Source: Bacteroidaceae bacterium (GTDB lineage Bacteria > Bacteroidota > Bacteroidia > Bacteroidales > CHK158-818). From it: 6,047 nt of DNA. Below, one piece after another: positions 1 to 6,047 of the stretch (position 1 is the stretch's first letter; every line of letters starts with the position of its first letter). Position numbers and translations under genes: made by a program. The DNA is taken from contig JAFUKV010000109.1 in the NCBI GenBank assembly GCA_017467745.1, forward strand, positions 1 to 6,047, written 5' to 3'. The notes below the pieces were generated by a model, which was given only the letters and a program-made list of their open reading frames with translations, had not been told where the DNA came from and did not search any database.

Positions 1-1400
1 CCCAAACCGCTCATTTCAGCATTACCGCCTGCATTATCGGCAATAGGACCGTAAGCGTCCGTAGCCAAAGTTACGCCCAGTGTAGAAAGCATACCTACCG
101 CCGCTAATCCTATACCGTATAACCCCATACTTATATTAGAGAAGTCGAAATTAGAAGCAACCAAAAACGACGCAATAATACCGAAAATAACAGCAATAAC
201 CGGAATAGCGGTCGATTCAAGCCCCAAACCGATACCTGAAATAATGACGGTAGCAGGCCCCGTATTTCCACTCTCCGCCAATTTCCGAGTCGGACGATAA
301 GACTGCGAAGTATAATATTCGGTAGATTTACCTATGACAGCTCCGACAATCAAGCCGACAACTACCGTCATGGACATTACCGCCCAATTGGGAATCTGCA
401 AAACATACAACACGCCAAACGTAAACAATACGGTTAATATAGAGCTGATATTAGTACCGTTAGACAATGCGCCCAATAGCATCTTCATCGTAGCATTTTC
501 TTTTGTTCTAACCGAAAAAATACCGATAACAGATGCCACAATACCCATAGCAGCTACCAACATAGGCGCAATTACCGCCCTAAACTGTAAATCGACATCA
601 CCCGAATAAACAAAAGCGGCAGCTCCCAATGCAGCCGTAGCCAGTATAGACCCGCAATACGATTCGTACAAATCAGCGCCCATACCCGCAACGTCGCCTA
701 CATTATCGCCTACATTATCGGCAATCGTAGCCGGATTACGCGGATCATCTTCCGGAATACCAGCCTCAACCTTTCCAACCAAATCTGCCCCAACATCAGC
801 AGCCTTTGTATAAATTCCACCTCCTACACGAGCAAATAACGCTTGTGTAGAAGCTCCCATGCCGAAAGTAAGCATGGTTGTTGTAATAACACACAGTTTT
901 TGTCCCGGATTCAGAGCATCTGCCGGAATACAATACTCTAACAACAAATACCAGAACGAAATATCGAAAAGGCCTAATCCCACAACAACCAAACCCATAA
1001 CAGCTCCGCTTCGGAAAGCGATTCGCAAACCGCCATTCAACGACTCACGAGCAGCGTTAGCCGTACGCGCAGAGGCGTAAGTAGCCGTTTTCATACCCAA
1101 ATATCCGGATAAGCCGGAAAAAAATCCTCCTGTAAGGAACGCAACGGGGACCCAAGCATTTTGTAACGAAAAACCATAAGCCATAACAGCGAAGATAACA
1201 GCCAATACAATAAACACAATGCCCACCACTTTGTACTGTTGTTTCAAATACGACATCGCCCCGCGCCTAACGTACGCCGCAATTTTTCGCATTGTTTCAG
1301 TACCCTCACTCTCTTTCATCATTTGTTTATAAAAAAACAACGCGAAAAGCAATGCCACAATAGATGCGGCAGGAACCAGCCAAAAAAGTAACGAATTCAT
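1..1400 (-). CDS. hppA: Membrane-integral pyrophosphatase (Na+/H+-translocating type), N-terminal part, cut by window edge
   Basis: The protein hydrolyses cytoplasmic pyrophosphate and uses the energy to pump cations across the inner membrane. I translated the reverse strand by hand from the ATG at 1398-1400; 466 codons read without interruption to the left edge, about two thirds of a typical bacterial enzyme of some 700-750 residues. Residues 2-24 form the first membrane helix. The substrate-binding loop has D202, D206, K210 and E212, followed by the doubled DNVG motif at 228-236 and the helix-6 stretch D243-L-Y-E246-S-Y. A second pyrophosphate-site motif, DNAGGN, lies at 455-460. T90, F94, D146 and M176 match the residue set I recall as marking Na+,H+ dual pumps of the Bacteroides vulgatus type. 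The residue that decides potassium dependence (the GNTTA region) lies just outside the window. No Shine-Dalgarno sequence is seen. Family identification is near certain; ion specificity is inferred. Confidence 0.97.
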   Translation of the reverse strand, partial: MNSLLFWLVPAASIVALLFALFFYKQMMKESEGTETMRKIAAYVRRGAMSYLKQQYKVVGIVFIVLAVIFAVMAYGFSLQNAWVPVAFLTGGFFSGLSGYLGMKTATYASARTANAARESLNGGLRIAFRSGAVMGLVVVGLGLFDISFWYLLLEYCIPADALNPGQKLCVITTTMLTFGMGASTQALFARVGGGIYTKAADVGADLVGKVEAGIPEDDPRNPATIADNVGDNVGDVAGMGADLYESYCGSILATAALGAAAFVYSGDVDLQFRAVIAPMLVAAMGIVASVIGIFSVRTKENATMKMLLGALSNGTNISSILTVLFTFGVLYVLQIPNWAVMSMTVVVGLIVGAVIGKSTEYYTSQSYRPTRKLAESGNTGPATVIISGIGLGLESTAIPVIAVIFGIIASFLVASNFDFSNISMGLYGIGLAAVGMLSTLGVTLATDAYGPIADNAGGNAEMSGL

Positions 1401-1430
1401 AATTAATCAATTTTTCAGGTTAACATGTCC

Positions 1431-1462
1431 TAAATATAATCCTTTTTATTTTCTTATACAAC
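1431..1462 (-). promoter_or_regulatory. Putative Bacteroidetes-type promoter of hppA
   Basis: Read on the minus strand, TATATTTA (1431-1438) matches the Bacteroidetes -7 consensus TAnnTTTG at all but the last base. A GTTG (1459-1462), close to the -33 element TTTG, lies exactly 20 bases upstream, within the usual 19-21 spacing. This would give a leader of roughly 25 bases before the hppA start at 1400. The region is AT-rich, so chance matches are possible. Confidence 0.4.
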
Positions 1463-1537
1463 TAATTTCCTTTATTTTTCATTCGACATTTTTACATCTT
1501 TTCAGCAAAAACATTACATATATCTTATACAAATAAG

Positions 1538-1545
1538 TATATTTG
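1538..1545 (+). promoter_or_regulatory. Putative -7 box for the mscS transcript
   Basis: TATATTTG is a perfect match to the Bacteroidetes -7 consensus TAnnTTTG and lies 50 bases upstream of the mscS start codon, in the divergent intergenic region. No TTG or TTTG is present at the expected -33 spacing, so this is a one-element prediction. The expected transcript would begin near 1550 and probably continue through the downstream lipoprotein gene. Confidence 0.4.
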
Positions 1546-1595
1546 TAAATAAAATTCGATTTTCACAACCGTACAAAATTGATATACAGATATTT

Positions 1596-2522
1596 ATGAC
1601 AACACTCAACACTATTTTATCCGCTATACCATCAATAGCGAACGATTCAATTGCATCAAACCGAAAAGAAATTATATCGCAACTATCTCAAATGTCATTA
1701 GAGCAAGTCTTTGAGAAAATTATATCCGGTACTATTGAACTGACTATCAAAATCACCATAGCTTTCGTTATCTTTTTCGTAGGAAGATGGTTAATGAAGC
1801 GACTGCACAAAATAGTATTACGCATTCTTGAAAAGAGAAACGTCGAATTATCTTTACGCACATTCCTATTAAGCGCAATCAACATTACACTAACATTATT
1901 CTTAATTGTCATCATTATCGGAATATTAGGAATAGACACAACTTCGTTTGTTGCCGTATTCGCTTCCGCAGGATTAGCCGTAGGTATGGCGCTAAGCGGA
2001 ACGCTGCAAAATTTTGCCGGAGGAGTAATGGTTTTATTGTTCAAACCATATAAAGTGGGAGACTTTATAGAAGCGCAAGGACAATCGGGAACAGTAAAAG
2101 AGATACAAATTTTCAATACCATCTTAAATACGGCAGATAATAAAACTATTATCATTCCCAATGGAGGGTTATCTACCGGAATCATCAATAACTATTCGAA
2201 AGAAGGACGCCGACGTGTAGACTGGACTTTCGGCATCGCTTACGGAGATAGCTACGATAAAGCTAAGAGCATATTATATGATCTTCTAAAAAATGACAAT
2301 CGCGTTTTAGACACTCCTCCTGTATTTATCGCATTGAATAGTTTGGGAGACAGCTCCGTAAATATAGTTGTAAGAGCATGGGTAAATATGGAAGACTATT
2401 GGGGTGTATATTTCGACCTAAATGAAAAAGTTTACAAATCATTTGCCGAAGCTGGTATCAACATTCCGTTCCCGCAAATGGACGTTCACTTATTTAAAGA
2501 AAATACTGCCGAACTCAGCTAA
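1596..2522 (+). CDS. mscS: MscS-family small-conductance mechanosensitive ion channel
   Basis: This inner-membrane channel should open under membrane tension and release solutes during hypo-osmotic shock. The 308-residue protein is collinear with E. coli MscS: membrane helices at about 47-66, 87-111 and 116-148, then the cytoplasmic beta and alpha/beta domains, ending in the conserved PFPQMDV at 291-297. The pore helix reads AGLAVGMALSG at 125-135. L127 corresponds to E. coli L105, M131 to L109, G135 to the hinge G113 and G143 to G121. The KPYKVGD turn (150-156), QIFNT (171-175) and IIPNG (186-190) are also characteristic. The start at 1596 leaves 46 residues before helix 1, somewhat longer than E. 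coli; M33 (codon at 1692) is a possible alternative start, and neither has a clear ribosome binding site. It lies 21 bp upstream of the GxGYxYP lipoprotein gene on the same strand, probably in one transcript. Gating by tension is inferred from the family. Confidence 0.96.
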   Translation: MTTLNTILSAIPSIANDSIASNRKEIISQLSQMSLEQVFEKIISGTIELTIKITIAFVIFFVGRWLMKRLHKIVLRILEKRNVELSLRTFLLSAINITLTLFLIVIIIGILGIDTTSFVAVFASAGLAVGMALSGTLQNFAGGVMVLLFKPYKVGDFIEAQGQSGTVKEIQIFNTILNTADNKTIIIPNGGLSTGIINNYSKEGRRRVDWTFGIAYGDSYDKAKSILYDLLKNDNRVLDTPPVFIALNSLGDSSVNIVVRAWVNMEDYWGVYFDLNEKVYKSFAEAGINIPFPQMDVHLFKENTAELS

Positions 2523-2543
2523 TTTCAAGCAAGAAGTTTTATT

Positions 2544-4445
2544 ATGAAAAAAACTGTTCTCGCCATTATTGCAAGTTGCATATTGGTTGCATGCCAGAAA
2601 CCGACCGATACTCTTTCTAAAATCGGGGTATTCGACCTGAAATACACATTAAAACTCAATACCCGAGATTCCCTTGAAATACTCTCAATGTGGGATGATA
2701 TACATACAGCAACAACATTGCAAGGAAATGTAAACCGCCACCAGCCCCGACTATTTTATAACTATATCATAGAGGGAAACACGGAAATAGACTCTTATTG
2801 GTGGAATAAGTATCGGCAAAAAGGCGAATGGTTAGCAAAACGAGACACGGTTGTTTACAAAAGCATAGACGAACTTGTCCAGACATATAAAAAAAATATA
2901 AATGGCGCCGTAATTTACGACAGCCGAGTGGCCTCTACCAGCAATGTGGCTTCTGCCGTAGCCGGATGTGATAACCTGATAGCTGTACGCTATGACGAAC
3001 GCCCGAACAGTCTTTATCAACGGCTTATCAAGAACGGTCCTAAAATAAAACCAAAAGTATGGCTGGTTAATAAAGACGGGTCTTCCATGTTTACCGGAAC
3101 AGGAATAATACCCGGAACCGACCGCTTATCCACAGGTTCTATCAAGAACGACCCGTATATATGGTTCATTGAGAACTATATGAAAAAGAACAAATGTAAC
3201 GGAGCATACGGGGCATATTACATAGACCAGAAATGGAGAGACAACCCACACAAAGCTGTTGTCAATCATCACACATTAACAAACCACGACTTTTTTGTAA
3301 GCCGGCACGCTTTTTTCTTCGACCTTTCTCCTTGGAGCGATGAACCGGCAACAGATGACACCACCCAGATAATCGGCACGGACTTAGCTACATTAAAAGA
3401 GTTTTTAGAAACCGCCTATAAAATCAATAGAGGAGAACGGTTTTGTTACATCGGCGGATTTCCCGCATGGGCTTTCAAATATACGAAACACGCAGGAGGA
3501 AACCATGAAGACGTTGCTACCGAATGGGAATTTTCTCGTATTATCAGCGCATATAATGCCTTTAAAGATGCCGATGCTATTGCTTACGGAGCCATTGCAA
3601 ACGCTTCATTCTGGCAGCACTTTCCTCTAAAAAAAGAGTATCCGCAGAAATGGGTTACAGAAAATGAATTAAAAGAAAGAGGATACCTGACCGAAGATGG
3701 TAAAGTTGATTTCAAAGGACGGGAATTCATGATTTTTTATGTAGGCGATTATGACGCATCATCGTGGATTACGCAACGAATGCCCTCCATCTGGGACGAC
3801 CCCAACAGAGGAAAAATTCCACTGATGTGGTGTATAAGCCCCGTATTAGATGCACGCGCTCCACAAGTCATGCACAATTTCAGAGCAACGGCTACTCCTA
3901 ACGACTACTTTGCCGCCGCCGATAACGGAGCCGGATATTTAATGCCGGGTATGCTGCAAGATCCCCGTGAAATATCAGGATTTCCCAGTGGCGTATCGGC
4001 TTGGGCTAATCACTGTAAGCCCTATTATAAAAGATGGGGATTGACGATAACCGGATTTGTTATAGACGGCGAGGCTCCGGGGCTTTCCGAAGAAGGACTG
4101 AACGCATACGAATCATTCAGCCCTAACGGAATTGTTCCGCAAAAAGTTCCGCTAACGTTATTACATAAAAACATGCCGGTTCTCAAATCGGATGACGATG
4201 TAATGGAAAACAACCCCAAAGATGCGGCATACCATATCATCGGAAGGATAGACAAACGCCCAGTCCCGTTCCATTGGTTCCGTAATATATTGAAAACTCC
4301 CACTTGGTATGTACAGGTTATAGATGAACTGAAACAACTTAACCCGAACATAGAATTGCTGGATGCTCCTACTTTCTTTGAATTATATCGCATTTGGTTA
4401 AAAGAAAATCCGCAAGCGGCAAACGGTGAGATAACCATGCCGTAG
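2544..4445 (+). CDS. GxGYxYP-family putative glycoside hydrolase, lipoprotein
   Basis: The function is unproven; the family is classed as putative glycoside hydrolases on distant similarity. The 633-residue protein begins with a lipoprotein signal: K2-K3, a hydrophobic stretch 4-16 and the lipobox L-V-A-C with lipidated C17, so the mature protein should be membrane-anchored outside the cytoplasm. The name-giving motif is present as GAGYLMP at 462-468 (fourth to sixth positions Y-L-M rather than Y-x-Y). The N-terminal region (about 30-240) would correspond to the family's N-terminal domain and about 250-560 to the C-terminal domain. Acid-rich conserved-looking patches that could line an active site are FDLSPWSDE (D260, D266, E267), VGDYD (D402, D404) and IDGEAPG (D508, E510). 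No acidic export signal of the surface-lipoprotein type is obvious after C17, so inner-leaflet or surface location is open. The gene follows mscS by 21 bp and ends just before a strong terminator. Family assignment is good; substrate is unknown. Confidence 0.85.
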   Translation: MKKTVLAIIASCILVACQKPTDTLSKIGVFDLKYTLKLNTRDSLEILSMWDDIHTATTLQGNVNRHQPRLFYNYIIEGNTEIDSYWWNKYRQKGEWLAKRDTVVYKSIDELVQTYKKNINGAVIYDSRVASTSNVASAVAGCDNLIAVRYDERPNSLYQRLIKNGPKIKPKVWLVNKDGSSMFTGTGIIPGTDRLSTGSIKNDPYIWFIENYMKKNKCNGAYGAYYIDQKWRDNPHKAVVNHHTLTNHDFFVSRHAFFFDLSPWSDEPATDDTTQIIGTDLATLKEFLETAYKINRGERFCYIGGFPAWAFKYTKHAGGNHEDVATEWEFSRIISAYNAFKDADAIAYGAIANASFWQHFPLKKEYPQKWVTENELKERGYLTEDGKVDFKGREFMIFYVGDYDASSWITQRMPSIWDDPNRGKIPLMWCISPVLDARAPQVMHNFRATATPNDYFAAADNGAGYLMPGMLQDPREISGFPSGVSAWANHCKPYYKRWGLTITGFVIDGEAPGLSEEGLNAYESFSPNGIVPQKVPLTLLHKNMPVLKSDDDVMENNPKDAAYHIIGRIDKRPVPFHWFRNILKTPTWYVQVIDELKQLNPNIELLDAPTFFELYRIWLKENPQAANGEITMP

Positions 4446-4452
4446 ACTGCAA

Positions 4453-4502
4453 TGTTCAATAAAAAACCGGATAATTAAAATTATCCGGTTTTTTATTGAA
4501 CA
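4453..4502. terminator. Bidirectional intrinsic terminator between convergent genes
   Basis: A perfect inverted repeat has 24-base arms (4453-4476 and 4479-4502) around a 2-base centre. The core hairpin is CCGGATAATT paired with AATTATCCGG (4467-4488). It is flanked by six A on the left and six T on the right, so each strand reads a stem followed by a U-run. It starts 8 bp after the stop of the GxGYxYP gene (4445) and lies 10 bp beyond the stop of the convergent PhoH2 gene (4513). This position and symmetry fit termination of both transcripts. Confidence 0.92.
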
Positions 4503-4512
4503 CTTATTTAAC

Positions 4513-5835
4513 CTATAATACATTGCTTGCCAACTCCGCCAAACGACTCCGCTCGCCTTTTACCAGATTGACATGGCAGAACAAGTCTTGCCCTTTCATC
4601 TTATCTATCATATACACCAGTCCGTTCGATTGCGAATCGAGATACGGAGAGTCTATTTGCTGAATATCTCCGGTAAACACCATTTTTGTTCCCTCTCCAG
4701 CACGAGTGATAATAGTCTTTATTTCATGCGGCGTTAAATTCTGAGCTTCATCTATAATACAATACGTTTCCGAAAGACTTCGGCCACGTATGTAAGCCAA
4801 TGCTTCAATAACCAATTTTCCGCTATCCTGTATCTCCTGTAAATAGCGATAATCACTGCCCCCCAACGAAAATTGATGTTTGATAACATTCAAATTATCG
4901 AACAACGGTTGCATATAAGGAGCTACTTTTTGTTTTTCATCTCCGGGCAAAAATCCCATATCCTTATTAGCAAGCGCAACAATAGGACGGGCTAACAATA
5001 TTTGCTTATACAATTTACTTTGTTGCAGAGCGGCCGCTAACGCAAGCAACGTTTTGCCTGTTCCCGCTTTGCCTGTTACGGCTACCAAGTTAACAGAAGG
5101 ATCATTCAAAACTTCAAGTGCAAACGTTTGCTCAGCATTACGAGGCTCTATGCCGAAACTTTTGGTCTTATTGATTTTCTTTACCCGTTTATCCGCAGGA
5201 AAATAACGCACCATTACCGACGACCGTTCACTTGACAAAAGGAAACATTCATTCGGGTCTAACGGTTCTTCCAAATGCAAATCTTCTGCCGGAATGCCGG
5301 CTACCGATTTATAAATGGCGTCAACCGTATCGCTATCGACATAAAACGTTCTGTGTTCCGACTCAAATATATCTATATTTTTAACCGTATCGTTAATGTA
5401 GTTCTCTGTCAAAATACCCAACGAGCGGGCTTTCATCCGTAGATTCACATCTTTTGTAACCAGAATGGTTTTCATTTTCGGATTCTTTTTGGCAACAAAC
5501 AAAGTATCCGAAAGAATAAGATGATCGGGACGACGTTCCGGAAAAGCTGCCGCCACTTCTTGCGCATAAGGCGCACCTACGACAATAGAAAGCCGTCCTA
5601 AATCCGGGCCTAAGTCGGCGCCTTTGGAAAACAGATTGTCGTCAGTAATTTCATCTAACTCGCGAACAAACTCACGGGCATTAAAATTTATCTGATCATT
5701 TCCTTTTTTAAACTTGTCTAACTCTTCTAAAACAGCGATAGGAATATAAATATCATTGTCCTGAAAGTTAAACAAACATTTATAATCGTGCAACAATACA
5801 TTGGTATCCAGCACAAAGTTCTTTTTCGCTCCCAT
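4513..5835 (-). CDS. phoH2: PIN domain-PhoH ATPase fusion (PhoH2-type)
   Basis: PhoH2 proteins join a PIN-type RNase to a PhoH helicase-like ATPase and are thought to unwind and cleave RNA in the cytoplasm. From the ATG at 5835 the protein has 440 residues. The N-terminal PIN domain shows the acidic set D10 (VLDTN), E38, D104 and D129 (VTKD), all apparently intact. After a linker (about 150-230) comes the PhoH domain: Walker A GKAGTGKT at 255-262, ARP at 282-284, the PhoH signature GFLPGDEKQKVAPY at 294-307, Walker B IIDEAQN at 360-366, the TGDIQQID sensor at 388-395, and arginines R429 and R431 near the end. The frame remains open upstream, with an ATG at 6000 that would add 55 residues, but that stretch resembles no PIN domain and contains a promoter-like box and an inverted repeat. 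M-G-A-K-K immediately before the first PIN strand is the natural start. No Shine-Dalgarno sequence is evident. Despite the name, no link to phosphate is visible here. Confidence 0.95.
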   Translation of the reverse strand: MGAKKNFVLDTNVLLHDYKCLFNFQDNDIYIPIAVLEELDKFKKGNDQINFNAREFVRELDEITDDNLFSKGADLGPDLGRLSIVVGAPYAQEVAAAFPERRPDHLILSDTLFVAKKNPKMKTILVTKDVNLRMKARSLGILTENYINDTVKNIDIFESEHRTFYVDSDTVDAIYKSVAGIPAEDLHLEEPLDPNECFLLSSERSSVMVRYFPADKRVKKINKTKSFGIEPRNAEQTFALEVLNDPSVNLVAVTGKAGTGKTLLALAAALQQSKLYKQILLARPIVALANKDMGFLPGDEKQKVAPYMQPLFDNLNVIKHQFSLGGSDYRYLQEIQDSGKLVIEALAYIRGRSLSETYCIIDEAQNLTPHEIKTIITRAGEGTKMVFTGDIQQIDSPYLDSQSNGLVYMIDKMKGQDLFCHVNLVKGERSRLAELASNVL

Positions 5836-5903
5836 AGTAATCCATGATTTAAATGTAAATACTAAAAACTGACGAGACAGAACGCTTTCTTGATTCCCGT
5901 TTT

Positions 5904-5911
5904 CAAATATA
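5904..5911 (-). promoter_or_regulatory. Putative -7 box of the phoH2 gene
   Basis: The minus strand reads TATATTTG, a perfect match to the Bacteroidetes -7 consensus TAnnTTTG, 68 bases upstream of the preferred start at 5835. No TTTG or TTG is found at the usual -33 spacing. Its position inside the open upstream extension supports the shorter protein. Confidence 0.4.
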
Positions 5912-5955
5912 TTAAATCCGATTTTATTATTAGTATAAATGAGGTTAAAAAATAC

Positions 5956-5991
5956 TGTCGGAAAAAATTCGTTTCTTTTATTTTTCCGACA
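5956..5991 (-). repeat. 11-bp perfect inverted repeat, possible terminator of an upstream minus-strand transcript
   Basis: TGTCGGAAAAA (5956-5966) is the exact reverse complement of 5981-5991, with a 14-base loop. On the minus strand the stem is followed after three bases by six consecutive T, as in a weak intrinsic terminator; on the plus strand no T-run follows. It lies upstream of the phoH2 -7 box. It could end a gene entering from beyond the right edge, or be a regulatory hairpin, or be chance in A/T-rich DNA. Confidence 0.45.
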
Positions 5992-6047
5992 AACATTCAT
6001 CCTACTAAAATAATTTGTACCTTCGTTTTTCTGTTTTTTACATCCAG

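Noticed and set aside
696..719. Perfect tandem 12-bp direct repeat
   Set aside because: It encodes the doubled D-N-V-G motif (residues 228-235) that is conserved throughout membrane pyrophosphatases, so it is protein-driven and not a mobile or CRISPR-like repeat.
334..1080. Two plus-strand open frames at 334-609 and 859-1080
   Set aside because: They lie antisense inside the hppA coding sequence, whose conserved motifs are unambiguous; the predicted peptides look like low-complexity translations of the opposite strand.
1688..2188. Minus-strand open frame inside mscS
   Set aside because: It overlaps the conserved MscS helices and pore on the other strand and shows no recognisable protein features.
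2568..2579. Alternative lipobox I-A-S-C with cysteine 12
   Set aside because: The hydrophobic stretch before it would be only about eight residues; L-V-A-C ending at C17 is the better signal.
2832..3020. Minus-strand open frame inside the GxGYxYP gene
   Set aside because: It is short, antisense and featureless, within a well-supported gene.
4025..4459. Minus-strand open frame at the end of the GxGYxYP gene, reaching the terminator
   Set aside because: Its start lies inside the palindromic terminator and the rest is antisense to conserved lipoprotein sequence.
1..6047. Undescribed defence, mobile or RNA system
   Set aside because: Almost all of the window is covered by four recognisable genes with normal spacing; no repeats array, transposase, att-like duplication, structured RNA or orphan gene cluster was found.

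Overview
The window looks like an ordinary chromosomal segment of a Bacteroidia-type bacterium (Bacteroidales). This rests on four points: a GxGYxYP-family lipoprotein, a family I know mainly from Bacteroidetes; a pyrophosphatase carrying the residue pattern of the Bacteroides-type Na+/H+ pump; near-perfect TAnnTTTG promoter boxes; and a general lack of Shine-Dalgarno sequences before the start codons. Base composition is moderately AT-rich. No mobile elements, CRISPR array, tRNA or rRNA were seen.

Layout from left to right. Positions 1-1400 (minus strand) hold the N-terminal 466 codons of a membrane-integral pyrophosphatase (hppA), cut by the left window edge. A 195-bp AT-rich divergent intergenic region (1401-1595) carries one promoter-like element for each direction. 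Positions 1596-2522 (plus) encode an MscS-type mechanosensitive channel. After only 21 bp comes a 633-residue lipoprotein of the GxGYxYP putative glycoside hydrolase family (2544-4445), probably co-transcribed with the channel. A perfect 50-bp palindrome (4453-4502) lies between this gene and the convergent gene on the other strand and should terminate both. Positions 4513-5835 (minus) encode a PIN-PhoH (PhoH2-type) ATPase. Its frame stays open upstream to the window edge, but the protein almost certainly starts at 5835. The right end (5836-6047) is the upstream region of that gene, with a -7-like box and an inverted repeat.

The genes do not form an obvious single pathway. The pyrophosphatase (ion pumping at the inner membrane) and MscS (osmotic release valve at the inner membrane) are both envelope ion-homeostasis proteins sharing a divergent promoter region. 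The GxGYxYP lipoprotein is an exported protein of unproven function, and PhoH2 belongs to RNA metabolism. I see no convincing previously undescribed system. The least understood item is the GxGYxYP lipoprotein, and the most specific sequence-level observation is the dual Na+/H+ signature of the pyrophosphatase.
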